In this document: in pieces, positions 34,954 through 44,792 of the stretch | Layout of the letters: the number at the start of each line of letters is the position of its first letter | Position numbering within the stretch: the stretch's first letter is position 1 | NCBI RefSeq assembly: GCF_000317515.1 | Contig: NC_019738.1 | Span: 4,924,001 to 4,988,000 of the forward strand | Source: Allocoleopsis franciscana PCC 7113 | Lineage (GTDB): Bacteria > Cyanobacteriota > Cyanobacteriia > Cyanobacteriales > Coleofasciculaceae | DNA: 64,000 bases | Direction of reading: 5' to 3' | Notes under the pieces: model-generated | Database searches by the model: none | What the model saw: the letters and a program-made list of their open reading frames with translations, nothing else | Told to the model about the DNA's origin: nothing | Program-made: the position numbers and the translations under genes

Positions 34954-36078
34954 TCAACGACCCATCTTCATCGCCAAACTCAAAAACGCGAGAAGACCAT
35001 TCATTAGATAAAACACACCAACAATCTGTGTTTCTGACCAACCGCTGAGTTCAAGATGGTTATGATACGGTGACATTTTCAATAAACGCTTACCAATGCC
35101 ATTCCCATCCTTGGTCGCTTTGTAGTAACCCACTTGGGCAATCACGGAAACGGACTCTATAAAGAAAATACCGCTGATGATAAATAAGCCCCAAACGTTT
35201 TGAGATAAAAGACCGACAGCGGCTAGTGCTCCTCCTAAGGCCAAAGAACCCGTATCACCCATAAATACCGTAGCTGGGTTGCGGTTATGGACAACAAAGC
35301 CCAGGCAAGTGCCAGCCATACAAGCACAGAACACCATTAAACCCGGTGCAGTGGGGCCAACGATCGCGCCCAATCCTAAAAGGGCGATCGCACAAGTTCC
35401 GGCTGCCAATCCATCCACACCATCGGTAAGATTGGTAGCATTGCTTTCGGCTACCTGTACAAAAACAGCAAACGGCCAAAACAAGAAGCCTAGGGGTATG
35501 GCTAGCCCTAATGGTAAGTTAATAGTGGTGATACTTGCGGATTGGGTGCAAGCCAGCCATAAACAAAACAATGCACCGACGCCCATTTGCAGCGCCAGTT
35601 TCGTGCGGGGTGAAATTCCTTTATTGGAACGGCGTCGGACAATTTGCCAATCATCCAGCCAGCCGACTCCAGCATAGGCAAGGGTGACCAAACAGACCGC
35701 TAATACAGAGCCAAAGTCTTGCCCCCTCATCACTAATCCTGACCACAGGAGGGCAACAACCACGGCCACGGGAACAAAAAACAGGCCACCCATGGTCGGG
35801 GTGCCTGCTTTACGTAGATGTGATTGGGGTCCTTCCTCGCGGATAATCTGCCCCATTTTTAGAGCTTGTAAAAGAGGCACTGCCCAGTAGCCGAGAGCAG
35901 CCGTAATGATGGCGCACATCAACAGCGGTAAGGTCATTGAGAAATCTGATATGAGCGATCGCCCCGCTGTCCAATCTAGTATTAATGCTCCCAGGCTCAA
36001 ACCAATGGTCAGTAACGTCAGAAGTCTGGGACCGGTTGGATTTAACGACCGTCCAGAAGATAACTTTGCATCAACCAC
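34954..36078 (-). CDS. mraY: Phospho-N-acetylmuramoyl-pentapeptide transferase MraY
   Basis: MraY moves phospho-MurNAc-pentapeptide to undecaprenyl phosphate on the inner face of the plasma membrane, forming lipid I. About ten membrane helices are visible. The catalytic loops are present: GTPTMGG, WLDDWQ (the DD pair), ESNATNLTDGVDGLA, FMGDTGSLALGG and MSPYHNHLELSGW. The N-terminal 45 residues are an extension seen in cyanobacteria. The start is GTG 36078. It stands away from other mur genes, as usual in cyanobacteria. Confidence 0.95.
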   Translation of the reverse strand: MVDAKLSSGRSLNPTGPRLLTLLTIGLSLGALILDWTAGRSLISDFSMTLPLLMCAIITAALGYWAVPLLQALKMGQIIREEGPQSHLRKAGTPTMGGLFFVPVAVVVALLWSGLVMRGQDFGSVLAVCLVTLAYAGVGWLDDWQIVRRRSNKGISPRTKLALQMGVGALFCLWLACTQSASITTINLPLGLAIPLGFLFWPFAVFVQVAESNATNLTDGVDGLAAGTCAIALLGLGAIVGPTAPGLMVFCACMAGTCLGFVVHNRNPATVFMGDTGSLALGGALAAVGLLSQNVWGLFIISGIFFIESVSVIAQVGYYKATKDGNGIGKRLLKMSPYHNHLELSGWSETQIVGVFYLMNGLLAFLSLAMKMGR

Positions 36079-36112
36079 AGACTTTTCATTCCTTTATCGA
36101 ACTCCTCACAAT

Positions 36113-36132
36113 AGACGCAACGAATTGCGTCT
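36113..36132. repeat. Palindromic repeat AGACGCAA-CGAA-TTGCGTCT
   Basis: An 8-bp stem with a CGAA loop followed by TTTA, immediately upstream of mraY. Similar 'GACGC ... GCGTC' palindromes are widespread in cyanobacterial genomes, so it is probably a dispersed repeat. Confidence 0.55.
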
Positions 36133-36249
36133 TTACGATTCCCGTTTGACCCACGGTACTCATGGGAATCGTAGCATCATATTCGCTGCTTTCAACCTAT
36201 CGAGAAAGCAAATCTACTTATCGGCGGCGTCAAGTAAGTAACTACAGGT

Positions 36250-36573
36250 TTAGGTGCACAACAATGAGTTGCGGTAAATCGCTGTAAGTGTAGATTGGCT
36301 GGAATTTTCAGGTTCCACAGCTATTACAATGCCACCGCTTCAAAGGCTATGAATGCTTGCAAAATCTAACAATTCCTCGTCCCCAGCCTATTTTTGTTCG
36401 TGAAGCTGCACCGTGTTCTTGTGTGGGTCGAAGCTACCCCACTGCTGATGACCTTTGGCAACGAACAGCGAATTAACTCGTTGGTAGTCAGCCGCCTTGA
36501 CTACTTCTTTCATATCCTCAGAGGCAAGTTCCTGATTATTTAGAGAAATTTCTCTGTAACGTTCGATTGCGGA
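36250..36573 (-). pseudogene. Decayed baeRF (bacterial eRF1-like) family gene, C-terminal fragment
   Basis: One continuous minus-strand frame of 108 codons, with no indel, reads AIERYREISLNNQELASED, MKEVVKAADYQRVNSLFVAK, GHQQWGSFDPHKNTVQLHEQK, TAG (36388-36390), AGDEELLDFASIHSL, TGA (36340-36342), SGGIVIAVEPENSSQS, TLTAIYR and a final TAA at 36250. An in-frame TAA sits just upstream at 36574. The pattern LFV..G.QQWG.FD, DEELLDFA and AVEPE matches the C-terminal part of bacterial/archaeal eRF1-like proteins. The N-terminal two thirds are missing, so the gene is dead by truncation and two nonsense codons. Confidence 0.7.
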
Positions 36574-36757
36574 TTACGGGGTTCAATTAGAAGTATGCTT
36601 CTATTTTTTTCTGGCTTGCTCATGCAAGTTACAGGCACAACCGCTGAGAAAGAGCTGACCAGAGACATAGACGCCTCTCCTAGTCTCAATTTGTCATCTG
36701 CATTAAGGTAGAAATAGAAGGTGAAATCACAAAACTGAATAGGACTCACCCTTGCTC

Positions 36758-39700
36758 ATGCAATCTCTCAATCGCTTAGCTGCCAGAGTCGCGGGAAAGG
36801 TTCCCTTGCGAACAGTCCTGATTGTCCCTTTTGTGCTGCAAATCGTCGGGACGGTGGGGTTGGTGGGGTATCTTTCCTTTAAAAGCGGTCAGAAAGCTGT
36901 GGAGGACTTGGCACATCAGTTAATGGATGAGGTGGGCGAACGGGTTGAGCAAAATCTGCAACATTACCTGAATGTGCCTAAGCAGATGAATCAAAGCCTT
37001 GCAGACGCCATTCGCACCAGGGTTTTGGACTGGAAAAATTTTTCGGGTTTAGAACGCTACTTCGCGCAGCAACTACAAGTCTATGACACGGTGAGTACAG
37101 TGGCAATCGCCACTGAGCAAAAAGAATTCCTCGCTGTCGAAAAAGCATTGGCAACAGATGCTTTGATTATCCGAGTGCTGAATAAATCAACGAACTACGC
37201 CTTTCACTACTATGCCGCCAATCGTCAAGGCAAGCGAATTAAGCTAACAAAAGTGCGAAATGACTACGATCCGCACAACGATCCACCTCAAGGGCGTCCC
37301 TGGTATCAAGCAGCACAAAAAGCCGGTCAAGCCATTTGGCTTCCAGTGGTTAATCTCTCACAGGGAGTCGATCATCCTATATTGACGATGGTTAACTTTT
37401 TGCCGTTTGATAATGCAGATGGCAAGTTTCAGGGAGTTTTGGCTGCTGCCGTTTATTTACCTCATTTTGCTACTTTTCTAGAGCAATTGAAAATTGGAGA
37501 GACAGGCCAGGTATTCATTATTGATCGCCAAGGATTACTGATTGCCAGTTCTACAGGAGAGACACCATTTCAGCCAAAATTGGAATTAGATTATCTGAAA
37601 AATTTGAATCCTCAACAGTGGAGATTGTCAGCTCAAAATAGTAAAAATTATCTCACTCAGGCATCAGTAAAGTTTCTATTGTCTCAGATGAAAAACCTCC
37701 ATCAAATTAAGCAAAAGAAAAACTTAAATTTCGACTTTTACCACAATCGCTATTTCTTACAGGTGAACCCCGTCTCGAATCAATCTGAGTTGGATGGATT
37801 AATTATCACCGTCGTTCCCGAAGCCGACTTTATGAAGCAAATCTATGCCAATACTCGCACCACTAGCTTGTTGTGTATTGCTGCATTAATTGGATCGATA
37901 ACAATTGGTATTCTTACCGCTCGTTGGATTACCCAATCGATTCTGTGTTTAAATACTTTAGAAGATAAAGTTGCCGAACGGACAGCAGAACTCTCTCATG
38001 TTAACGAACTATTAATACAGGAAATTGCCGAGCGCGTATTGATAGAAGGAAAACTGCATAGTTCGACACATCAAGTGCGAACAATTTTCGAGTCAATTAC
38101 TGATATTGTCCTCATTATTGATGAGCAAAAAAATATACAGATTATACCGACAAAAATACTTGGCTCGTCCAGACACGAGACGGGCTGGCTCAACTCGATA
38201 GTCGAGGAATTTTTTCAACAAGAGGACACACAGGAGAGTTGGTTTGCTCAAGTGCGACAGGTTTTGGCAACTCACCAAAGCATCAATTTTGACTATAGTA
38301 TACGCATTAATAACCGAGACGTTTGGTTTACAGCCTGCCTTTCACCCTTTCCTGATAATTCCGTTGTGTGGGTTGCGCGTGATATTAGCGATCGCAAATT
38401 GGCAGAACAAGCCCTAATCGAAAGTGAAGCTCGATTCCAGGCGTTTATGAATTATAGCCCCCTCTTAGCCTGGATTAGCGATGGGGATGGTAAAGTACTC
38501 TACTGCAATCGTAGCGTTGAACTTTGGAGCCAGAGAGCGGCTTCTGAACTGATTGGAGAAACGATTTTTGCCCTTCATCCACCGAACATTGCTCAAGAAC
38601 ATCTTGAGAACATTCGCTACGTCATTAATACAAGGGAAGTACTAGAAACCAATGAGTCTGCTTTTACGGCGGATGGCACGCTGCACGATTTTTTGACCTA
38701 CAAGTTTCCACTGATTGATGCTAACGGGCAATGTTTAGTAGGAGGAATAGCGGCTGACATTACGATTAGAAAACGAGCAGAAGAAACCTTACAGGATAGT
38801 CAAGCAAGGCTGCAAAAATTAACCAACAATGTACCGGGATCTATTTATGAGTTTGTGCTGCATCCCGATGGCTCAAACAGTTTGGAATACACAAGTTCAG
38901 CCGTTCGGGACATTCACGAGTTAGAGCCAGAACAAGTCCTAGAAAACGCGACGTTATTATTCGATCATATCCATCCCGATGACCGAGCAAGCTATTCCGT
39001 CGCGGTCGAAATCAGCGCCCAAACCTTAGAATTATTCCACCATGAATGGCGTATTATCACGCCCTCTGGAAAACTCAAATGGTTGCAAGCCACCTCTAAA
39101 CCAGAACGCCGAAGCAACGGAGATATTGTTTGGTATGGTGCGGTATTTGATATTACCGACAAGAAGCAAGCCGAGGACGCCTTGCGGGAAAGTGCTAATC
39201 GAGAACGGGCGATCGCTCAAGTACTGCAACGAATGCGCCAATCCTTGGATATTAACACCATCTTCAGTACTACAACTGAGGAACTACGGCGAGTTATGAA
39301 GTGCGATCGCGTAGTCATTTATCAGTTTAATCCCGACTGGAGTGGCAGATTTGTTGCTGAGTCCGTGGCAAGTGGCTGGAAAACCCTACTCCTGGCACAG
39401 AGCAATATCCCTCATCTCACCGATGATATTCTCGAAAGTGAAAACTGTGCCGTCAGAGCCTGGGGTGTTATCAATGAACCCATACAAGATACCTATCTGC
39501 AAGCCACTCAAGGCGGTATCTATAGCCAAAGTGACAGCTATCTAGCGAGCGAAGACATCTACAACACTGGATTATCCCCTTGTCATATCAAACTTTTAGA
39601 ACGATTTCAAGCCAGAGCTTACCTCATTGTTCCAATCTTCTGTGGCAAGAAACTTTGGGGATTATTGGCGTCTTATCACAATACTAGTTCCCGCCCCTGG

Positions 39701-41257
39701 AGCGCGTCAGAAATCAATACTGTGGTTCAGATTGGCATTCAGTTAGGCATTGCTTTGCAACAGGCTCAATTACTCGCAGAGACTCGACAGCAATCAGTCG
39801 CCTTGCAACAAGCTGCCTATGCTGCCGATGCTGCCAACCGTGCCAAAAGTACTTTCCTCGCCAATATGAGCCACGAACTCCGCACTCCCCTCAACGGCAT
39901 TATGGGTTACGCGCAAATTCTGCAAGGGGATAAAAACTGCACTCCCAAGCAGAAGGAGGGTGTTGACATTATTTACCAATGTGGAACACACCTGCTCACG
40001 CTCATTAACGATATTTTAGACCTTTCCAAAATTGAAGCTGAGAGGCTCGAACTCTACCCAGAAGATATTCATCTTCCTACTTTTCTGGCAGAAATGTCGG
40101 AAATTTTCAAGCTCAAATCGATACAAAAAGACATTCATTTTACTTATCTTCCTCTCAACTCACTCCCTACAGGAATTCAAGCTGATAACAAGCGACTGCG
40201 CCAAGTCTTAATGAACCTTTTAAGTAATGCCGTCAAATTTACTGACAGGGGCAGCGTTACATTCAAGGTTGGGCGAATTGATAATGACAGACAAGAGCAA
40301 TCACCCATCACCCATCAGCCATCCCCAATCACCAAAATTCGCTTCCAAGTTGAAGATACTGGCATCGGAATACCTCCAGATCAATTAGAAAAGATATTCT
40401 TGCCTTTCGAGCAAGTAGGGGATAAGTCACGTCGCTCTGAAGGAACTGGATTAGGGCTAGCCATTAGCCAGAAAATCGTTGAAATGATGGAAAGCAAAAT
40501 CTGGGTTGAGAGTACGCTTGGGGTGGGGAGCAGATTTTGCTTTGATTTATCCCTACCAGAAATCTTAACTCCGACACTACCAATGAGGGTTAAATCCACC
40601 GAAAGCATCATTGGCTACTCTGGCTTGAAAAAGAAAATTTTAGTGGTCGATGACCGTTGGGAGAATTGTGCTGTTCTCATCAATATGTTAGAGCCTATTG
40701 GGTTTGAAGTTTTAGAGGCAGCAAATGGACAAGAAGGGTTAGAAAAAGCCCTTGAGTTCCAACCAGATTTGATTTTGGTTGACTTAGTCATGCCCATGAT
40801 GGATGGTTTTGAAATGACGCGACAATTGCGCCTATTTACTCAATTGAAAGATACAGTGGTTATCGCCATTTCTGCTAATGCTTTTGCACTAGACCGACAA
40901 AAAAGCCTTGAATCGGGCTGCAATGATTTTCTTACCAAGCCTGTCCAAGCTGAAGAATTACTAACTAAAATGAAGGACTACTTAAACGTGTCATGGATTT
41001 ATCAAGAAAGGCGTTGGGAACAAGCAAGCACTAACTCCCCAGAAATGGTGATTCCAGCCCATGAGGAACTTATGAATCTTTATGAAGCAGCGCAGAGCGG
41101 AGATATTGAAGGTGTTGAACAAGAGTGTATGCGATTGCAGGACTTAAGCTCGGAGTATATTTCTTTCGTCATCAGGGTACTAAAACTTGCCCAAGCTTTT
41201 GAATATGAAGAAATTGCAAAGTTGATTGACCGCTATTTATCCCAAGACTCACAATAG
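36758..41257 (+). CDS. Hybrid histidine kinase: Cache-3xPAS-bilin-type GAF-HisKA-HATPase-receiver
   Basis: This 1499-residue membrane sensor starts at ATG 36758. Order: membrane helix (about 20-40), periplasmic Cache sensor (40-370), second helix (about 372-392), three PAS domains (about 440-815), GAF (828-1005), HisKA with phospho-acceptor H1039 in NMSHELRTPL, HATPase (DTGIGIPPDQ, GTGLGLAIS) and a receiver with D1342 in VDLVMPMMDG. The GAF shows DTYLQATQGG, EDIYNTGLSP and C942-H943, the Cys-His pair that holds a phycobilin in cyanobacteriochromes. A second Cys, C897, lies 45 residues earlier. Bilin binding is inferred. A heptameric repeat adds QSPITHQPSPITK in the ATPase domain. The LOV kinase gene starts 31 bases after. 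Confidence 0.85.
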   Translation: MQSLNRLAARVAGKVPLRTVLIVPFVLQIVGTVGLVGYLSFKSGQKAVEDLAHQLMDEVGERVEQNLQHYLNVPKQMNQSLADAIRTRVLDWKNFSGLERYFAQQLQVYDTVSTVAIATEQKEFLAVEKALATDALIIRVLNKSTNYAFHYYAANRQGKRIKLTKVRNDYDPHNDPPQGRPWYQAAQKAGQAIWLPVVNLSQGVDHPILTMVNFLPFDNADGKFQGVLAAAVYLPHFATFLEQLKIGETGQVFIIDRQGLLIASSTGETPFQPKLELDYLKNLNPQQWRLSAQNSKNYLTQASVKFLLSQMKNLHQIKQKKNLNFDFYHNRYFLQVNPVSNQSELDGLIITVVPEADFMKQIYANTRTTSLLCIAALIGSITIGILTARWITQSILCLNTLEDKVAERTAELSHVNELLIQEIAERVLIEGKLHSSTHQVRTIFESITDIVLIIDEQKNIQIIPTKILGSSRHETGWLNSIVEEFFQQEDTQESWFAQVRQVLATHQSINFDYSIRINNRDVWFTACLSPFPDNSVVWVARDISDRKLAEQALIESEARFQAFMNYSPLLAWISDGDGKVLYCNRSVELWSQRAASELIGETIFALHPPNIAQEHLENIRYVINTREVLETNESAFTADGTLHDFLTYKFPLIDANGQCLVGGIAADITIRKRAEETLQDSQARLQKLTNNVPGSIYEFVLHPDGSNSLEYTSSAVRDIHELEPEQVLENATLLFDHIHPDDRASYSVAVEISAQTLELFHHEWRIITPSGKLKWLQATSKPERRSNGDIVWYGAVFDITDKKQAEDALRESANRERAIAQVLQRMRQSLDINTIFSTTTEELRRVMKCDRVVIYQFNPDWSGRFVAESVASGWKTLLLAQSNIPHLTDDILESENCAVRAWGVINEPIQDTYLQATQGGIYSQSDSYLASEDIYNTGLSPCHIKLLERFQARAYLIVPIFCGKKLWGLLASYHNTSSRPWSASEINTVVQIGIQLGIALQQAQLLAETRQQSVALQQAAYAADAANRAKSTFLANMSHELRTPLNGIMGYAQILQGDKNCTPKQKEGVDIIYQCGTHLLTLINDILDLSKIEAERLELYPEDIHLPTFLAEMSEIFKLKSIQKDIHFTYLPLNSLPTGIQADNKRLRQVLMNLLSNAVKFTDRGSVTFKVGRIDNDRQEQSPITHQPSPITKIRFQVEDTGIGIPPDQLEKIFLPFEQVGDKSRRSEGTGLGLAISQKIVEMMESKIWVESTLGVGSRFCFDLSLPEILTPTLPMRVKSTESIIGYSGLKKKILVVDDRWENCAVLINMLEPIGFEVLEAANGQEGLEKALEFQPDLILVDLVMPMMDGFEMTRQLRLFTQLKDTVVIAISANAFALDRQKSLESGCNDFLTKPVQAEELLTKMKDYLNVSWIYQERRWEQASTNSPEMVIPAHEELMNLYEAAQSGDIEGVEQECMRLQDLSSEYISFVIRVLKLAQAFEYEEIAKLIDRYLSQDSQ

Positions 41258-41288
41258 ACAAAAGATTTTAAAATTGGCAAAAACTAAT

Positions 41289-43154
41289 ATGCCATTAGAT
41301 CAAGAATTTCAATCCAATCTAATTCCCAAACAAAATTTACCCATTCCTGATTTACAGCTCAACGATAGCGTCAAAACAGGGGAAATTCTTCTCGTAGACG
41401 ATACCAATGCAAATCTTAAGCTTATCTCCGATTTTTTGAGAGAGTCTGGATTTAAAGTTCGAGGAGCAAAAAGTGGCTGGAAAGCGTTGAAAATTCTGGA
41501 AATCACTTCACCGGATCTCATCCTGTTAGATGTGGTCATGCCAGAAATGGACGGATTTGAAACCTGTCGTCGTCTGAAAGAATGGGACAAGACGAAAGAT
41601 ATTCCAGTGATTTTCATGACGGCTATTGCTGATGCTTCTCATCCAGAGCATAAAGTTCAAGGGTTGGCGCTAGGGGCAGTGGATTACATCAGTAAGCCAA
41701 TTCAATTGGCAGAGGTTTTAGCCCGTGTTAAGACTCACCTCCATCTGCGTTTTTTAACAAAGCAACTTCAGGCGCAAAATGCACACCTTTGTGCAGAAAT
41801 AGAGGTGCGGCGGAAAACGGAAGAACAATTACGACTGTTGGAACGTGCGATTGCAGCCTCTAGCAACGGCATCCTGATTAGTGACCCCCACCAGGCAGGG
41901 AACCCTGTGATTTACGCCAATTCAGGATTTGAGCGCATCACAGGCTACAAACGAGAAGATATTTTGGGCAAAAACTGCCGATTCTTGCAAGGCACCGATA
42001 CCAAGCAACCGGCACTCGATGAACTACATCGTGCCATAGCTAAAGGTCAAGGAACTCAAGTTGTCCTGCGGAATTATCGTAAAGATGGCACGCTATTTTG
42101 GAATGAATTCTGCCTAAATCCCGTCCGAGATGAGGCAGGACACTTAACACACTTTATTGGCGTTCAGACTGACATCACCGAACACAAAAAACGGGAAGAA
42201 GAACTACAACAAGCCAAAGCGAGAGAAAAGGAAAAAGCTCAAGCACTAGAACAGACCCTAGGCGAATTGAAACGCACTCAAACCCAACTCATTCAAACCG
42301 AAAAGATGTCTTCTTTGGGGCGAATGGTAGCAGGTATTGCTCATGAAATTAACAACCCAGTTAGCTTTATTTACGGGAATCTTACTCCTGCGAAGGAATA
42401 CTTTCAAGGCTTGACCCAACTCATTGAACTTTACCAGCAGGCTTATCCTAAGCCTACGCCAGAAATTCAGCATTTCATTGAAGAAATTGACTTAGAGTTT
42501 CTACTAGAAGATTGGTCAAAAGTGATACATTCAATGCAGATAGGAGCTGAACGCATCGAGCAAACGGTTCTATCTCTAAAAAGCTTCTCCCGACTGGATG
42601 AATCTGAGCTAAAGCCTGTAGATATTCATGAAAATATTGACAACACTCTATTGATTTTGCAGCACCGACTAAGAGCAGAGGGCAATAGACCAGAAATTAA
42701 GGTGATGAAAGATTATGGTCAACTGCCACGGGTCTACTGTTATGCTAGCCAGTTGAATCAGGTGTTTATGAACCTGATCAATAATGCCATTGACGCTTTG
42801 GAATCTCAACCTCAACCACGGGTGATTACCATCAGCACGGCGTTAGGTCAAAATTCAAAAATAAAAATCCAAAATGAACAGGGACAAACGCCTAATCCCC
42901 CAATCCCTAGCCCTAATCCTCAATATGCCATCATTCAAATTGCCGACAATGGAATTGGGATGTGTGAAGAAGTTTGTCAGCAAATATTTGACCCATTCTT
43001 TACGACGAAGTCTGTAGGAAGTGGTACGGGATTGGGGCTAGCCATCAGCCATCAAATTATTGTGGAAAAACATCAAGGTCAAATCCGTTGTATTTCACTT
43101 CCAGGGCAAGGAACGGAGTTGATTGTGGAGATTCCCATAAACCTAGCCATCTGA
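41289..43154 (+). CDS. LOV-type histidine kinase with N-terminal receiver
   Basis: This 621-residue soluble protein has an N-terminal receiver (EILLVDDTN, phospho-site D81 in LLDVVMPEMDG, K of ISKP), then a PAS domain with the flavin-cysteine motif GKNCRFLQG (C230) and later Asn residues (RKDGTLFWNEFCLNPV), the hallmark of LOV blue-light sensors. A coiled-coil linker leads to a histidine kinase with H352 in GIAHEINNPV, an N box LMNLINNAIDAL and GTGLGLAIS. Start ATG 41289 is chosen over an upstream in-frame TTG inside the preceding gene. It probably shares a transcript with the bilin-type kinase, whose receiver or its own may pass phosphate between them. A low-complexity insert (TPNPPIPSPNPQ) sits before the ADNGIGM box. 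Confidence 0.87.
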   Translation: MPLDQEFQSNLIPKQNLPIPDLQLNDSVKTGEILLVDDTNANLKLISDFLRESGFKVRGAKSGWKALKILEITSPDLILLDVVMPEMDGFETCRRLKEWDKTKDIPVIFMTAIADASHPEHKVQGLALGAVDYISKPIQLAEVLARVKTHLHLRFLTKQLQAQNAHLCAEIEVRRKTEEQLRLLERAIAASSNGILISDPHQAGNPVIYANSGFERITGYKREDILGKNCRFLQGTDTKQPALDELHRAIAKGQGTQVVLRNYRKDGTLFWNEFCLNPVRDEAGHLTHFIGVQTDITEHKKREEELQQAKAREKEKAQALEQTLGELKRTQTQLIQTEKMSSLGRMVAGIAHEINNPVSFIYGNLTPAKEYFQGLTQLIELYQQAYPKPTPEIQHFIEEIDLEFLLEDWSKVIHSMQIGAERIEQTVLSLKSFSRLDESELKPVDIHENIDNTLLILQHRLRAEGNRPEIKVMKDYGQLPRVYCYASQLNQVFMNLINNAIDALESQPQPRVITISTALGQNSKIKIQNEQGQTPNPPIPSPNPQYAIIQIADNGIGMCEEVCQQIFDPFFTTKSVGSGTGLGLAISHQIIVEKHQGQIRCISLPGQGTELIVEIPINLAI

Positions 43155-43156
43155 TC

Positions 43157-43178
43157 GTGAAACAAAAGCTGGTTTCAC
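43157..43178. terminator. Hairpin GTGAAAC/GTTTCAC between convergent genes
   Basis: GTGAAAC (43157-43163), an 8-base loop and GTTTCAC (43172-43178), directly after the LOV kinase stop and before the end of the gluconokinase gene on the other strand. Confidence 0.4.
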
Positions 43179-43194
43179 AAATTACATAGCACGG

Positions 43195-44757
43195 CTATCG
43201 ATCTGTAGAAGTAGGAAGAGTGAGTTCCTCTTGAAGTTTAGCCAGACTTTCATACTCGTTTTGAAAGGTTTTGAGAAGACGAGCATAGATGGGGAGAATC
43301 TTTTTGTAGGTGGCGACGTGAGCAGCAATCGGTTGATGCCGATACGTTTCACCGACCATTTGAGAAACGAGATTGAGCGAAGAGATTTCTTTGAGGGCAT
43401 AAAGTCCTAAAACCGCCGCGCCCAGGCAAGAACTTTCATACTGTTCAGGTACAGTTACCTCTTGATCCAAGATATCTGCCATCATTTGCCGCCACACAGG
43501 CGATCGCGCAAAGCCGCCGGTGGCTTGAATGCGTTCGGCTTTACCCGTGAACTCTTCCAAGGCTTGCAAAACCAAGCACAAATTAAAGATAATGCCTTCT
43601 AAGACCGCTCGTACCAAATGAGCTTTAGTATGGTTTACACTTAGACCAAAAAAGGAGCCTCTGGCATTCGCATCCCAAATGGGCGATCGCTCCCCCATCA
43701 GGTAAGGATGGAAAATTAGTCCCGCCGAACCGGGAGGAACTGTTTCAGCCAGCATGGTGATCAAATCATAAGGGTCTTTCCCTAAGCGTTGAGCCGCCCG
43801 AACTTCTGTATCCGTGAGTTGGTCACGCACCCAACGCAAGGCAATCCCGCCATTGTTCACCGCTCCCCCAACCACCCAGTGGTTTTCGCTCAGGGCATAG
43901 CAGAATAAGCGCTGTTGAGGGTCTGTGATGGGGCGATCCACCATCGCTCGCACCGCCCCACTCGTACCCACCGTGACAGCAATCATTCCAGGTTGAATTG
44001 CTCCTACCCCCAGATTCGACAACACCCCATCATTGGCACCGATCACGGTCGGTGTATCGGCTAAAATCCCCATTGATTGAGCCAAGGAGGCTTGCATGGG
44101 TTGGACAATGTGCGTTGTGGGCACCAATTGGGATAACTGTGCTGTCGTGATCCCAGCCATTTCCAGGGCTTCTTGATCCCAGTCGAGGGCTTTTAAATTG
44201 AGTAAGCCTGTTGCCGAGGCGATCGAGTAATCAACGAGATATTGTTGAAAAAATCGATAAAAAACGTATTCCTTAATTGAAATAAACTGACGCGCCTGCT
44301 CAAAAATTTCTGGATGTTCGTTTCGTAGCCAAATTAATTTGACAAACGGGGACATGGGATGAATTGGCGTTCCCGTCCTCAGATAAATTTCATGCCCGTG
44401 CTGCTCTCGCTTAATTTTTTCTGCCCATCGAGCACTGCGATTATCCGCCCAAGTGATGCTCCCAGAAAGTAGCTTGTCTTGGGCATCAACCGCTATTAAA
44501 CTATGCATAGCGGCGCTAAAAGACAAACCCATTAATTGAGTTGGCTCAATCTGACTGACCGTCATCACTTTTTTCACGGTTGTGATTACGGCAGAGAAAA
44601 TTTCTTCGGGGTCTTGTTCGGCTGCACTGGGTGTTGGTGCATACAAAGGATACCCCACGGCATACCGACAGACCGTATCGCCTTGAGCTGTAAACAGAAC
44701 AGCTTTCGTACTGGTAGTACCAATATCTATTCCAATAATGTAGCGCTGATTAGTCAA
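43195..44757 (-). CDS. gntK: FGGY family kinase, probable gluconokinase
   Basis: This 520-residue sugar kinase of the FGGY family starts with phosphate-1 motif GIDIGTTSTKAVLF, then ITWADNRSARWA, LRTGTPIHPMSPFVKLIWL, GANDGVLSNLGVGA with the catalytic Asp, and VGTSGAVRAM. The closest named family is gluconate kinase, which makes 6-phosphogluconate for the pentose phosphate route. Other FGGY substrates (xylulose, ribulose) cannot be excluded by eye. It is 35 bases downstream of the DUF1361 gene on the same strand and converges with the kinase operon. Confidence 0.85.
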   Translation of the reverse strand: MTNQRYIIGIDIGTTSTKAVLFTAQGDTVCRYAVGYPLYAPTPSAAEQDPEEIFSAVITTVKKVMTVSQIEPTQLMGLSFSAAMHSLIAVDAQDKLLSGSITWADNRSARWAEKIKREQHGHEIYLRTGTPIHPMSPFVKLIWLRNEHPEIFEQARQFISIKEYVFYRFFQQYLVDYSIASATGLLNLKALDWDQEALEMAGITTAQLSQLVPTTHIVQPMQASLAQSMGILADTPTVIGANDGVLSNLGVGAIQPGMIAVTVGTSGAVRAMVDRPITDPQQRLFCYALSENHWVVGGAVNNGGIALRWVRDQLTDTEVRAAQRLGKDPYDLITMLAETVPPGSAGLIFHPYLMGERSPIWDANARGSFFGLSVNHTKAHLVRAVLEGIIFNLCLVLQALEEFTGKAERIQATGGFARSPVWRQMMADILDQEVTVPEQYESSCLGAAVLGLYALKEISSLNLVSQMVGETYRHQPIAAHVATYKKILPIYARLLKTFQNEYESLAKLQEELTLPTSTDR

Positions 44758-44792
44758 CGGTTCACCAGGTTCAATACTTCATACTTTATCCT

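Noticed and set aside
36102..36135. ACTCCTCACA followed by a hairpin resembles the core of the cyanobacterial small RNA Yfr1
   Set aside because: The core differs at its last base, no 5' hairpin precedes it, and the following palindrome belongs to a common dispersed repeat type directly upstream of mraY.
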